Source: VGJW01 sp035286125
GTDB lineage: Bacteria; Cyanobacteriota; Sericytochromatia; S15B-MN24; VGJW01
NCBI GenBank assembly: GCA_035286125.1
Contig: JAYKIS010000013.1
Span: 5,593-69,592, forward strand
Direction: 5' to 3'
DNA length: 64,000 nucleotides
Shown one piece after another: positions 57,717 through 64,000 of this stretch. Made by a program: the position numbers and the translations under genes. The notes below the pieces were generated by a model. That model had not been told where the DNA came from and ran no database searches. It saw only the letters and a program-made list of their open reading frames with translations. Position 1 is the stretch's first letter. Each line of letters opens with the position of its first letter.

Positions 57717-58744
57717 CGCTGGCCCTCGGCCACCCCTGCCGTCACGGTCCGATTGGCCTCTGCTCGCGCGGTGTCGAGGCCCCGCTCATGCAGCGGGCGC
57801 CACCAGGCCTCGTTGGCCAGGTACCACGCGACGGTCGCCTCCATGCCTTCCTCGAAACCAACTGAGGGCTCCCAGCCCAGCTCGCGGCTGATCCGCGAGG
57901 CATCGATGGCGTAGCGCCGGTCGTGGCCGGGCCGGTCCTGCACGTGGCGGATGGCCGAGGCATCTCGCCCCAAGCGCTCGATGAGCCAATGGGTGATGAA
58001 CAGGTTCGTGCGCTCGGCATTGCCACCCACGCAGTAGACCTCGCCCGGCGCGCCCTTGCGCAGCACCGTGTCGAGGGCCCGGCAGTGGTCCACGACGTAA
58101 AGCCAGTCACGGACATTCTGGCCATCGCCGTAGACGGGCACCGTGCCGCCCTGCAGCAGGTTCAGGATGAACAGCGGAATCAGCTTCTCGGGGAACTGGT
58201 AGGGACCGTAGTTGTTCGAGCAGCGGGTGATGACCGTCTCCATGCCGTAGGTATGGTGGAAGGCGCGGGCCAGCAGCTCTCCTCCGGCCTTCGAGGCGGA
58301 GTAGGGCGAGTTGGGCTGGATGGGGGTTTCCTCGGAGAAGAGTCCCGTGGGGCCCAGCGTGCCCATGACCTCGTCCGTGCTGCAGTAGAGGAACCGCGTG
58401 ACGCCCTGGCGGCGGGCGACGTCGAGCATCGTCTGCGTGCCCAGAACGTTGGTCCGGACAAAGGCCTCGGGGTCGGTAATCGACCGATCGACATGGCTCT
58501 CGGCGGCCAGATGCATGACGGCATCGACGCCCTGCATCGCAGCCGAGACGGCCTCGCGATCGGTGATGTCACCCTGGATGAAGCGATAGCGGGGATCGGC
58601 CTCGATGTCGGCGAGACTCTCCCGGCATGCCGCGTAGGTCAGGACATCGAGGTTGACCACCGAGTCTTCGGGTCGGGTCTCGAGCAGGTGTCGGACCAGG
58701 TTGCTGCCGATGAAGCCGCAGCCGCCGGTGACGAGAATCTTCAT
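57713..58744 (-). CDS. rmlB: dTDP-glucose 4,6-dehydratase
   Basis: It makes dTDP-4-keto-6-deoxyglucose, the branch point to rhamnose and other 6-deoxy sugars. The 343-aa protein has T-G-G-C-G-F-I-G-S-N near residue 6, A-A-E-S-H-V-D-R-S-I at about 79, S-T-D-E-V-M-G-T-L-G at about 122 (catalytic Asp-Glu), and Y-S-A-S-K-A-G-G-E at about 149. It lies 16 bases after rmlA and overlaps ugd (ATGA). rmlC and rmlD are not in this window, so the final sugar could be rhamnose (genes elsewhere) or a different 6-deoxy sugar. Confidence 0.94.
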   Translation of the reverse strand: MKILVTGGCGFIGSNLVRHLLETRPEDSVVNLDVLTYAACRESLADIEADPRYRFIQGDITDREAVSAAMQGVDAVMHLAAESHVDRSITDPEAFVRTNVLGTQTMLDVARRQGVTRFLYCSTDEVMGTLGPTGLFSEETPIQPNSPYSASKAGGELLARAFHHTYGMETVITRCSNNYGPYQFPEKLIPLFILNLLQGGTVPVYGDGQNVRDWLYVVDHCRALDTVLRKGAPGEVYCVGGNAERTNLFITHWLIERLGRDASAIRHVQDRPGHDRRYAIDASRISRELGWEPSVGFEEGMEATVAWYLANEAWWRPLHERGLDTARAEANRTVTAGVAEGQR

Positions 58745-58760
58745 TTGAGGGCGTCCGTTC

Positions 58761-59828
58761 TCAAGGCAACTCGACCCGGCCGTGATCGCCGATCATCAGC
58801 CGGTGGGCGCGGGGCGTCCGGTCCGAGCGGCAGATCTCCACGTCCTTGCCCAGGAGGCTGTCGGTGATGCGCCCGTCGAGGTTGGTGATGCGGCTGCCGG
58901 CCAGCACGATCGAATGCTCGATCTCGCTGCCCGTGATGGCAACGTCCGGACCGATGGACGTGTAGGGGCCGACGAACGTGCGCTCGAGACGGGCGCCGGG
59001 TCCAATCACGGCCGGACCGCGGACCACGGTGTCGATGAGGACGGCCCCCGGTGCGATGGCCACGCGGCCCTGCACCTGGCTGGAACCCTCGAGCCGCCCC
59101 TCGATCGACGTCTCGAGGTCGTCGAGCATGATGCGGTTTGCCTCGAGCATGTCGCTGAGCTTGCCTGTGTCCTTCCACCATCCCTTGATGATGTGGGGCA
59201 TCACCCGGTGCTGATGATCGATCAGGTACTGGATGGCGTCGGTGATCTCGAGTTCGCCGCGGGGCGAGGGCTTGATGGCGTGCACGGCGTCGAAGATCCG
59301 GCGGGTGAACAGATAGACACCGACCAGGGCCAGATCCGTGCGCGGCTCGGGCGGCTTCTCCTCGAGGCGGACGACGCGGCCATCTTCACCCAGCTCGGCC
59401 ACGCCGAACTGGCGGGGGTTGGCGACGTGCGCCAGCAGGATCATGGCGTCGGGCTTGTCCTCGTCGAACTGCCGGACGAACGGTTGCAGACCGCCCCGAA
59501 TCAGGTTGTCTCCCAGGTACATGACGAAGTCGTCGCCTGCCATGAAGTCCTCGGCGATCTTGACTGCGTGGGCAAGGCCCAGGGGGGCCTCCTGCTGGAT
59601 GTAGGCGACGCGGGCGCCCCAGGCGCTGCCATCGCCCACGGCTTCGCGTACCTCGAGGTGCGTGTCCCCGACGATGATGCCGATGTCCCGGATGCCTGCC
59701 TCGACCATCGCCTCGATGGCGTAGAACAGGATGGGCTTGTTGGCGACCGGCACCAACTGCTTGGCGGCGGTGTGGGTGATGGGCCGCAGGCGGGTGCCCT
59801 TGCCCCCGCTCAGGATGAGACCTTTCAT
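58761..59828 (-). CDS. rmlA: Glucose-1-phosphate thymidylyltransferase, long form
   Basis: It forms dTDP-glucose from dTTP and glucose-1-phosphate. The 355-aa protein is of the long class, about 60 residues longer than enteric RmlA. The catalytic N-terminus has L-I-L-S-G-G-K-G-T-R-L-R-P at residues 4-16, K-P-I-L-F-Y near 31, and the D-x-N-like Y-L-G-D-N-L-I-R-G near 105. The C-terminal 110 residues form a left-handed hexapeptide-type helix (A-V-L-I-D-T-V-V-R-G-P-A-V-I-G-P-G). Long forms occur in actinobacteria, archaea and cyanobacteria. It is followed by rmlB in the same operon. Confidence 0.93.
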   Translation of the reverse strand: MKGLILSGGKGTRLRPITHTAAKQLVPVANKPILFYAIEAMVEAGIRDIGIIVGDTHLEVREAVGDGSAWGARVAYIQQEAPLGLAHAVKIAEDFMAGDDFVMYLGDNLIRGGLQPFVRQFDEDKPDAMILLAHVANPRQFGVAELGEDGRVVRLEEKPPEPRTDLALVGVYLFTRRIFDAVHAIKPSPRGELEITDAIQYLIDHQHRVMPHIIKGWWKDTGKLSDMLEANRIMLDDLETSIEGRLEGSSQVQGRVAIAPGAVLIDTVVRGPAVIGPGARLERTFVGPYTSIGPDVAITGSEIEHSIVLAGSRITNLDGRITDSLLGKDVEICRSDRTPRAHRLMIGDHGRVELP

Positions 59829-59832
59829 CTGT

Positions 59833-60579
59833 TCAGCTCGTGCTCCCTGCGGCCGGGTTCGCCCCGGAGCCGCGGATTGTCGTCATGGGGGCCCAGCGCC
59901 AGCGCCAGAGCGCGGCCAGCGCCGCGAATCCGTCCCGCCATGTGATTTTCTTGCCCTCATGGGCCTTGCGTCCATGATAGCGGATGGGCCGCTCAGCCAC
60001 ACGCAGGCCCATCCGCAGGACCTTTGCGGTGATTTCGGGCTCGAAGTCGAAGCGATCGGACACGATCGTCATCGGCTGCACCATCTCGGTCCGGAAGACC
60101 TTGTAGCAGGTCTCCATGTCCGTCAGGCGGGCGCCATACAGCACGTTGGTCGCCAGCGTGAGGAACTTGTTGCCCAGGAGGTGCAGCAGCGACATGTCCT
60201 GCGGGTCGCCCAGGAAGCGGCTCCCGTAGACGACGTCGGCCTCGCCGGCCTCGAGCGGCGCGAGCAGGCCGGGCAACTCGTCGGGCTCGTATTCCAGGTC
60301 GGCGTCCTGGACGACCACGTAGCGGCCGTGCACCTCGCGCAGGCCGGTCCGGATGGCCGCTCCCTTGCCCAGGTTGTGGGGATGCAGGACCACGCGCGTG
60401 CCGGGAACCAGCCCCTCGACTTCGAGGATCTGGCGCGTGCCATCGGAAGAGCCGTCGTCGACGACGACGATCTCGAGGTCCAAAGGCACGGCACGGACCT
60501 TGGCGAGGATCTGGCGGATGGATCCCGTTTCGTTGAAGACGGGCATCAGGACCGAGAGGAGGGGACGATCCGGGGTCAC
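59833..60579 (-). CDS. GT2 glycosyltransferase, dolichyl-phosphate-hexose-synthase-like
   Basis: The 248-aa protein starts at GTG 60579 and overlaps the preceding gene (GTGA). Motifs: L-M-P-V-F-N-E near residue 10, V-V-D-D-G-S-S-D-G-T at about 39, N-L-G-K-G-A-A-I-R-T-G near 66, and the metal-binding V-Q-D-A-D-L-E-Y near 88. No membrane helices are present at the C-terminus. It probably makes a polyprenyl-phosphate sugar on the cytoplasmic face, with the upstream membrane-bound GT2 acting in the same series. It is four bases before rmlA. Confidence 0.87.
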   Translation of the reverse strand: MTPDRPLLSVLMPVFNETGSIRQILAKVRAVPLDLEIVVVDDGSSDGTRQILEVEGLVPGTRVVLHPHNLGKGAAIRTGLREVHGRYVVVQDADLEYEPDELPGLLAPLEAGEADVVYGSRFLGDPQDMSLLHLLGNKFLTLATNVLYGARLTDMETCYKVFRTEMVQPMTIVSDRFDFEPEITAKVLRMGLRVAERPIRYHGRKAHEGKKITWRDGFAALAALWRWRWAPMTTIRGSGANPAAGSTS

Positions 60580-61577
60580 GGCCGGCCGGCTTCCCGAGGC
60601 GCATTGGCCTCGCTGGCCAGGTTATGGCGCTCGCGGACCAGGTAGAGGGGGCGCTGGCGGACCTCATCCAGGATGCGACCGATGTATTCCCCTATCAGGC
60701 CGATGGTCAGCAACTGGACACCACCGATGAAGAGGATGGCCACCATCAGCGACGCCCAGCCCGGGACCGTGCCGTGCATGACGAGGGTTTCCCAGAGCAC
60801 CCAGCAAATGGCGAGAAAGGCCAGGATCGAGACCCAGACGCCCAGCCACGACGCCACCTGCAGGGGGACGAACGAGAAGCCCGTGATGCCGTCCAGGGCA
60901 AAGGACAGCATCTTGCGCAGCGGGTACTTGGTGGTCCCCGCGAACCGCTCGGCCCGATCGAAGACCAGGCCCGTCTGGCGGAAGCCGACCCAGCTGACGA
61001 GGCCGCGCAGGAATCGATGACGCTCCGGCAACTGGTGCAGGGCGTCGACGACCTGGCGATCCATCAGCCGAAAGTCCCCGGTGTCGAGCGGGATGTGGAC
61101 CTGCGTCAGGCTGCGCAGCACCCGGTAGAAGGCCTGCGCCGTCCAGCGCTTGAAGGCCGTCTCTCCGACCCGGCTGCGCCGCTGGGCATAGACCACGTCC
61201 CAGCCCTCGCGCCACAGGTCCAGCATGCGGGGGATGAGTTCGGGCGGGTCCTGAAGGTCGGCGTCGATCAGGATGACGGCGTCGCCCGTCGCATGGTCGA
61301 GGCCGGCTGTGGCCGCCACCTGGTGCCCGAAGTTGCGCGACAGGCCAACGGCCTTGATCCGGGGGTCCTCGGCCGCGAAGGCGCGCATGAGCGCAAGGGT
61401 ACCGTCCCGGCTGCCATCATCCACGAGGACCAGCTCCCACGGGCAGTCCAGCCCGTCAAGCACCGCTGTCAGTCGCGCCCGCAGGGCCGGCAGGCCCTCT
61501 TCCTCATCAAAGCAAGGGGCCACGACGCTGACGCGGGTGTGCGCAGCGTCCGGGCGGGGCCGGGCGGCCTGGGTCAT
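60576..61577 (-). CDS. GT2 glycosyltransferase with C-terminal membrane pair (GtrB/ArnC-like)
   Basis: The protein is 333 aa from ATG 61577. Catalytic part: V-V-A-P-C-F-D-E-E-E-G-L near residue 18, V-D-D-G-S-R-D-G-T near 50, V-G-L-S-R-N-F-G-H-Q near 77, and D-A-D-L-Q-D-P-P-E near 102. Two membrane helices follow at about residues 240-262 and 270-295, ending with G-E-Y-I-G-R-I. This is the GtrB/ArnC class, which makes undecaprenyl-phosphate glucose or a modified pentose. It is the first gene of the twelve-gene leftward operon. Confidence 0.9.
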   Translation of the reverse strand: MTQAARPRPDAAHTRVSVVAPCFDEEEGLPALRARLTAVLDGLDCPWELVLVDDGSRDGTLALMRAFAAEDPRIKAVGLSRNFGHQVAATAGLDHATGDAVILIDADLQDPPELIPRMLDLWREGWDVVYAQRRSRVGETAFKRWTAQAFYRVLRSLTQVHIPLDTGDFRLMDRQVVDALHQLPERHRFLRGLVSWVGFRQTGLVFDRAERFAGTTKYPLRKMLSFALDGITGFSFVPLQVASWLGVWVSILAFLAICWVLWETLVMHGTVPGWASLMVAILFIGGVQLLTIGLIGEYIGRILDEVRQRPLYLVRERHNLASEANAPREAGRP

Positions 61578-61659
61578 TCGCTCGGGGAGGGGGTCGGGAC
61601 AGGGGAAACCGGGACCTGTGTATCCTGTGAAGCATAGCCTTTTCCCCAAGGAATGCGCC
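61578..61659. promoter_or_regulatory. Divergent intergenic region heading the polysaccharide operon
   Basis: This 82-base gap must promote both the leftward twelve-gene operon and the rightward membrane-protein gene. Candidates are TATCCT at 61621-61626 rightward and TATGCT (minus strand, near 61632-61637) leftward; neither has a good -35. AAGGA near 61648 is the ribosome site for the rightward gene. Confidence 0.35.
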
Positions 61660-63552
61660 ATGTCGCTTGCTGCCCCCCCTTTGTCCCGGAATGGCCGGGC
61701 AGGTCTGCTGCTGGCCTTGCTGCTGCTGTGGACCGGAGCGATGTTGACGGTCGCTGGACCGTCGCTCCGGGTCGGCGCCCTGCCCTGGTCGCAGGCGTCG
61801 CTGCTGGCCGTGGCTCCCTGGGGGGCGGGCGCTCCCGAGACCTTGCCCGCGACACCTGAGGGTCGGGCGTGGCAGGGGCCGAGGACCTCGTGGCTGCGTG
61901 GGCTTGATGCCCTGTCTGCGGGCCGTTGGCCCTGGGCTGAACCGACGTTGGCTTCGGGTGGCGTCGGGGGCGTCGCGCACGGCCGCTCGGGCGCCGTGCT
62001 CGACCCGCTGTTGCATGCGGTCCTGCCGTCCGGTCCGGGGAGGGCGACGCTGCTGCTCGGCGTGCTGCGCAGCTTTCTTGCTGCCGTCGGGATGGTCCTG
62101 CTGGGCCTGCGGACGGGCCTGGCGCCGTCGGGGGCGCTCGTTGCGGGTCTGGTGGCCGGGTTGTCCCCGTGGGCCTGGCATGCACACCTGCTGGAGCTCG
62201 ACGGCGCTGTAGCCGTCTTTCCTTGGTTGGCGCTGGCCGTCGACACCGTCCGGCGTGGCGCCTGGTGGCGCGGTGCGGGGCTGGTGTCGCTGCTTGCGGC
62301 GCTCGCCTGGTTGACGGCAGCCCCGTGGACGGCGGCTGTGGTGCTGGCGGCTCTGCTGGTTGCCGTACTCGGCTTGTCCCGGTCGTCGCGGCGGGCAAGC
62401 CTCGTGCTGCTGGGCGGCATCCTGCTGGCCGTGGCCATCGTGCCGGTCTCCGTGCCCGGCTGGATCGCGTGGACGGGCGTGCCGCTTGCAGGGCGTGGTC
62501 CCGGGTGGCCCGGAGTGGTCGTGCTCGTGGCCGCGGGGGCAGGCTTTGCCCGGCTGTCCGGACGCGGACGCTGGTGGCTGCTGCCCGTCGTGGCCATCGC
62601 TCCATGGGTGCCCGCGATGGCCGTCGTGGCCCTTCCGGCCCTGGCCTGGTTGTCCGGGAGGGCGACGGAGGCCGTGTCCGGCGGGCGGCTGGCACGCTGG
62701 CTGCCCGTGCTGGTCGCGACGGAAGCGGTGCTGATGCACCTCGGCACCCTGCCGGTGCAGCCGTGGGCGGGGCGCCCGCCCGAGACGCCCGGCCTCGCCT
62801 TCATGAAACCCCTGCGTGACGAGGGACGCATCGAGGCGGTCGGCGGCATCTTGCCCGGCATCCTGCCCGGAATGTACGGCCTTGAGGAGGTGGGTGGTGA
62901 CGGTATGCCGGATGCGCACCGGCAGTTCCTCGAGATTGGGGGGGTGGTCCGCGACATGCTGGCCGTGCGCCAGGTGGCCATGCCGCCGGGCGCATCCGTA
63001 CCCCAAGGCGCCTTGCCGGGTCACGACGGTGCCGACATGCGGGTGGTGGTGCGCGCCTTCGCGCGGCCCTGGGTGCGTTTTACCGGGGAGCCCGTCCGCA
63101 TCGTGGCAGCCGGGGCCTTGCGCACGGAACTCGCCAAGGCCCCCCCGGGCGGGCCGGACGCCCTGTGGTTGCCCGAGGGTGTCGCGCCCGGGCCTGTGGC
63201 AACGGGTGCGGCGGGCCTCGTGACGGACCTCGTGCGTCAGCCCGGCTTCTGGTCCTTCCGGGTGTCGTGCACGGGCGAGGGGCATGCGGTGGCGGCCTTG
63301 CGTTTCGACCCGGCGTGGCGCGTGCTTGTGCGGTCCGGCGAGATCGTCCGGGAGATCTCCCCCCTGCCCGCTTACGGTGGCCTCGTGGCGGTCCCTGTAT
63401 CCTCGGGGGTGAACCGGGTCGAGTTGCGACACGATCCGTCGGGCCTTGCCGGGCTCGCTGGCCAGGGCGTCGCGACGGCGATTCTGGCCGTGCTGGTGAC
63501 CCTTGCGGGCTGGCTGCTGGGCCAGCGTCCGGCGGCGATCGTGCAGGGCTGA
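61660..63552 (+). CDS. Large membrane protein of unknown family (YfhO/GT-C-like topology)
   Basis: The protein is 630 aa from ATG 61660, with AAGGA upstream. The first hydrophobic segment is at residues about 13-33. A loop of about 80 residues follows, containing L-D-P-L-L-H-A-V-L-P-S-G-P-G. About ten more segments run to near residue 360. A C-terminal extracytoplasmic region (about 365-605) looks beta-rich, and a last helix (about 607-625) closes the protein. The layout resembles YfhO-like and other GT-C-class proteins that use lipid-linked sugars, but no acidic catalytic motif is clear. It is divergent from the polysaccharide operon and four bases ahead of a GT2 gene, so a glycan role is likely. 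Confidence 0.72.
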   Translation: MSLAAPPLSRNGRAGLLLALLLLWTGAMLTVAGPSLRVGALPWSQASLLAVAPWGAGAPETLPATPEGRAWQGPRTSWLRGLDALSAGRWPWAEPTLASGGVGGVAHGRSGAVLDPLLHAVLPSGPGRATLLLGVLRSFLAAVGMVLLGLRTGLAPSGALVAGLVAGLSPWAWHAHLLELDGAVAVFPWLALAVDTVRRGAWWRGAGLVSLLAALAWLTAAPWTAAVVLAALLVAVLGLSRSSRRASLVLLGGILLAVAIVPVSVPGWIAWTGVPLAGRGPGWPGVVVLVAAGAGFARLSGRGRWWLLPVVAIAPWVPAMAVVALPALAWLSGRATEAVSGGRLARWLPVLVATEAVLMHLGTLPVQPWAGRPPETPGLAFMKPLRDEGRIEAVGGILPGILPGMYGLEEVGGDGMPDAHRQFLEIGGVVRDMLAVRQVAMPPGASVPQGALPGHDGADMRVVVRAFARPWVRFTGEPVRIVAAGALRTELAKAPPGGPDALWLPEGVAPGPVATGAAGLVTDLVRQPGFWSFRVSCTGEGHAVAALRFDPAWRVLVRSGEIVREISPLPAYGGLVAVPVSSGVNRVELRHDPSGLAGLAGQGVATAILAVLVTLAGWLLGQRPAAIVQG

Positions 63553-63555
63553 ACG

Positions 63556-64000
63556 TTGGCAGCCACGGGCGTCGTGATCGTCACCTGGCACGCAGGAGCC
63601 ATGCTGCATGAGGCCTTGGGGGCCTTGCCCCAGGGTGTGCCGGTGGTGGTGGTCGACAACGCCGGCGAGGTGGGCCTGGCCGAGCGGATCGAGGCCGTCC
63701 GTCCGGATGTCCGCCTGCTCGTGCCGGGTCGAAACCTGGGCTTCGGGCAGGCGTGCAACCTCGGTGCGGCAGCCCTGGGCGAGGTCGACGTGCTGCTGCT
63801 CAATCCGGATGCAAGCGTGGATGGCGGGGCCCTGGCGCTCCTGTGCGCCGCGCTCGATGCCGATCCGGGCCTTGCGGCCGTCGGGCCCGCTGTCCGCGGA
63901 CAGGACGGCATGTGGGAGCGGACATGGGGTGAGGATCCCGGTTTCAGGACCGAGTGGGCCGAGCGTCGGCAGGGCCGGACCGTGGCCGAGCGCCCGCGCG
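63556..64000 (+). CDS. GT2 glycosyltransferase, truncated by window end
   Basis: The reading frame opens with TTG 63556, three bases after the preceding stop, and is still open at the last base (about 148 codons). The visible part is clearly a GT2 N-terminus: G-V-V-I-V-T-W-H-A-G, V-V-V-V-D-N-A-G-E, R-N-L-G-F-G-Q-A-C-N-L-G at about residue 60, and L-L-L-N-P-D-A-S-V-D-G-G at about 80. This is the rhamnosyltransferase-like type. It is likely co-transcribed with the membrane protein before it. The remaining catalytic residues lie outside the window. Confidence 0.82.
   Translation, partial: MAATGVVIVTWHAGAMLHEALGALPQGVPVVVVDNAGEVGLAERIEAVRPDVRLLVPGRNLGFGQACNLGAAALGEVDVLLLNPDASVDGGALALLCAALDADPGLAAVGPAVRGQDGMWERTWGEDPGFRTEWAERRQGRTVAERPR

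Noticed and set aside
1..64000. tRNA, rRNA, CRISPR, riboswitch or prophage features
   Set aside because: I looked for cloverleaf-like segments, regularly spaced repeats, conserved riboswitch cores and integrase/transposase genes and found none that I could support.

Overview
This window is GC-rich bacterial chromosome. Genes are packed tightly on both strands, many start with GTG or TTG, and many adjacent genes overlap by 1, 4 or 8 bases (TGATG, GTGA, ATGA). I see no tRNA, rRNA, CRISPR array, insertion sequence or prophage, and no gene-free stretch longer than about 130 bases. SecG, class III cyclase, MCP, AccA/AccD, TrmD-RimM and ComEA/ComEC fit an ordinary free-living bacterium. A YlqD gene upstream of rimM-trmD is known mainly from Firmicutes and Cyanobacteria. 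Together with a cyanophycinase-family protein, the long form of RmlA and the high GC, this makes me lean to a deep cyanobacteria-related lineage (Sericytochromatia-like), but that placement is inference.

Layout. 1-3.1 kb: the tail of a large exported-looking protein with a TIG-like segment, then an unknown protein. 3.1-17.8 kb: a surface-glycan locus. It holds a leftward block (glycosyltransferases, DUF2304, YbhN-like flippase, DUF2142), a rightward block (Wzm/Wzt-type ABC exporter, glycosyltransferases and an AT-rich acyltransferase gene that looks foreign), and a leftward GT2 plus sugar epimerase pair. 17.8-26.9 kb: an HEEMH putative metalloprotein, nagB, a zinc-ribbon/adenylate cyclase/ATPase/TPR protein coupled to a chemoreceptor-like protein, rarA and small unknowns. 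26.9-29.0 kb: an O-antigen ligase/polymerase with a TPR tail. 29.0-37.3 kb, leftward: accD-accA-secG, an oligopeptide-type ABC importer (binding lipoprotein and two permeases, no ATPases), an exported EF-hand-like protein and an SDR. 37.3-47.2 kb: gamma-carbonic anhydrase, a phospholipase D lipoprotein, fmt, folK, the ylqD-rimM-trmD-roadblock operon, comEA-comEC and a two-domain S51 peptidase. 47.3-48.8 kb: glpK. 48.8-61.6 kb, leftward: a twelve-gene polysaccharide operon (two GT2, rmlA, rmlB, ugd, a UXS-like decarboxylase, two GT4, a polyprenyl-phosphate sugar transferase, EamA, galE, glmM). 61.7-64 kb: a large membrane protein and a GT2 cut off by the window edge.

How the genes work together. 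Two glycan systems appear to share the window. The first is built round an ABC exporter, several glycosyltransferases and an acquired acyltransferase. The second makes UDP-glucuronate, UDP-xylose, UDP-galactose, glucosamine-1-phosphate and a dTDP-6-deoxy sugar precursor, and primes chains on a polyprenyl lipid with a WbaP-like transferase. The TPR-tailed O-antigen ligase/polymerase could serve either one. The rest is housekeeping (fatty-acid synthesis, protein export, translation initiation, tRNA modification, folate, DNA uptake) mixed with signalling genes. Five promoter candidates carry an extended -10 (TGN before the hexamer).
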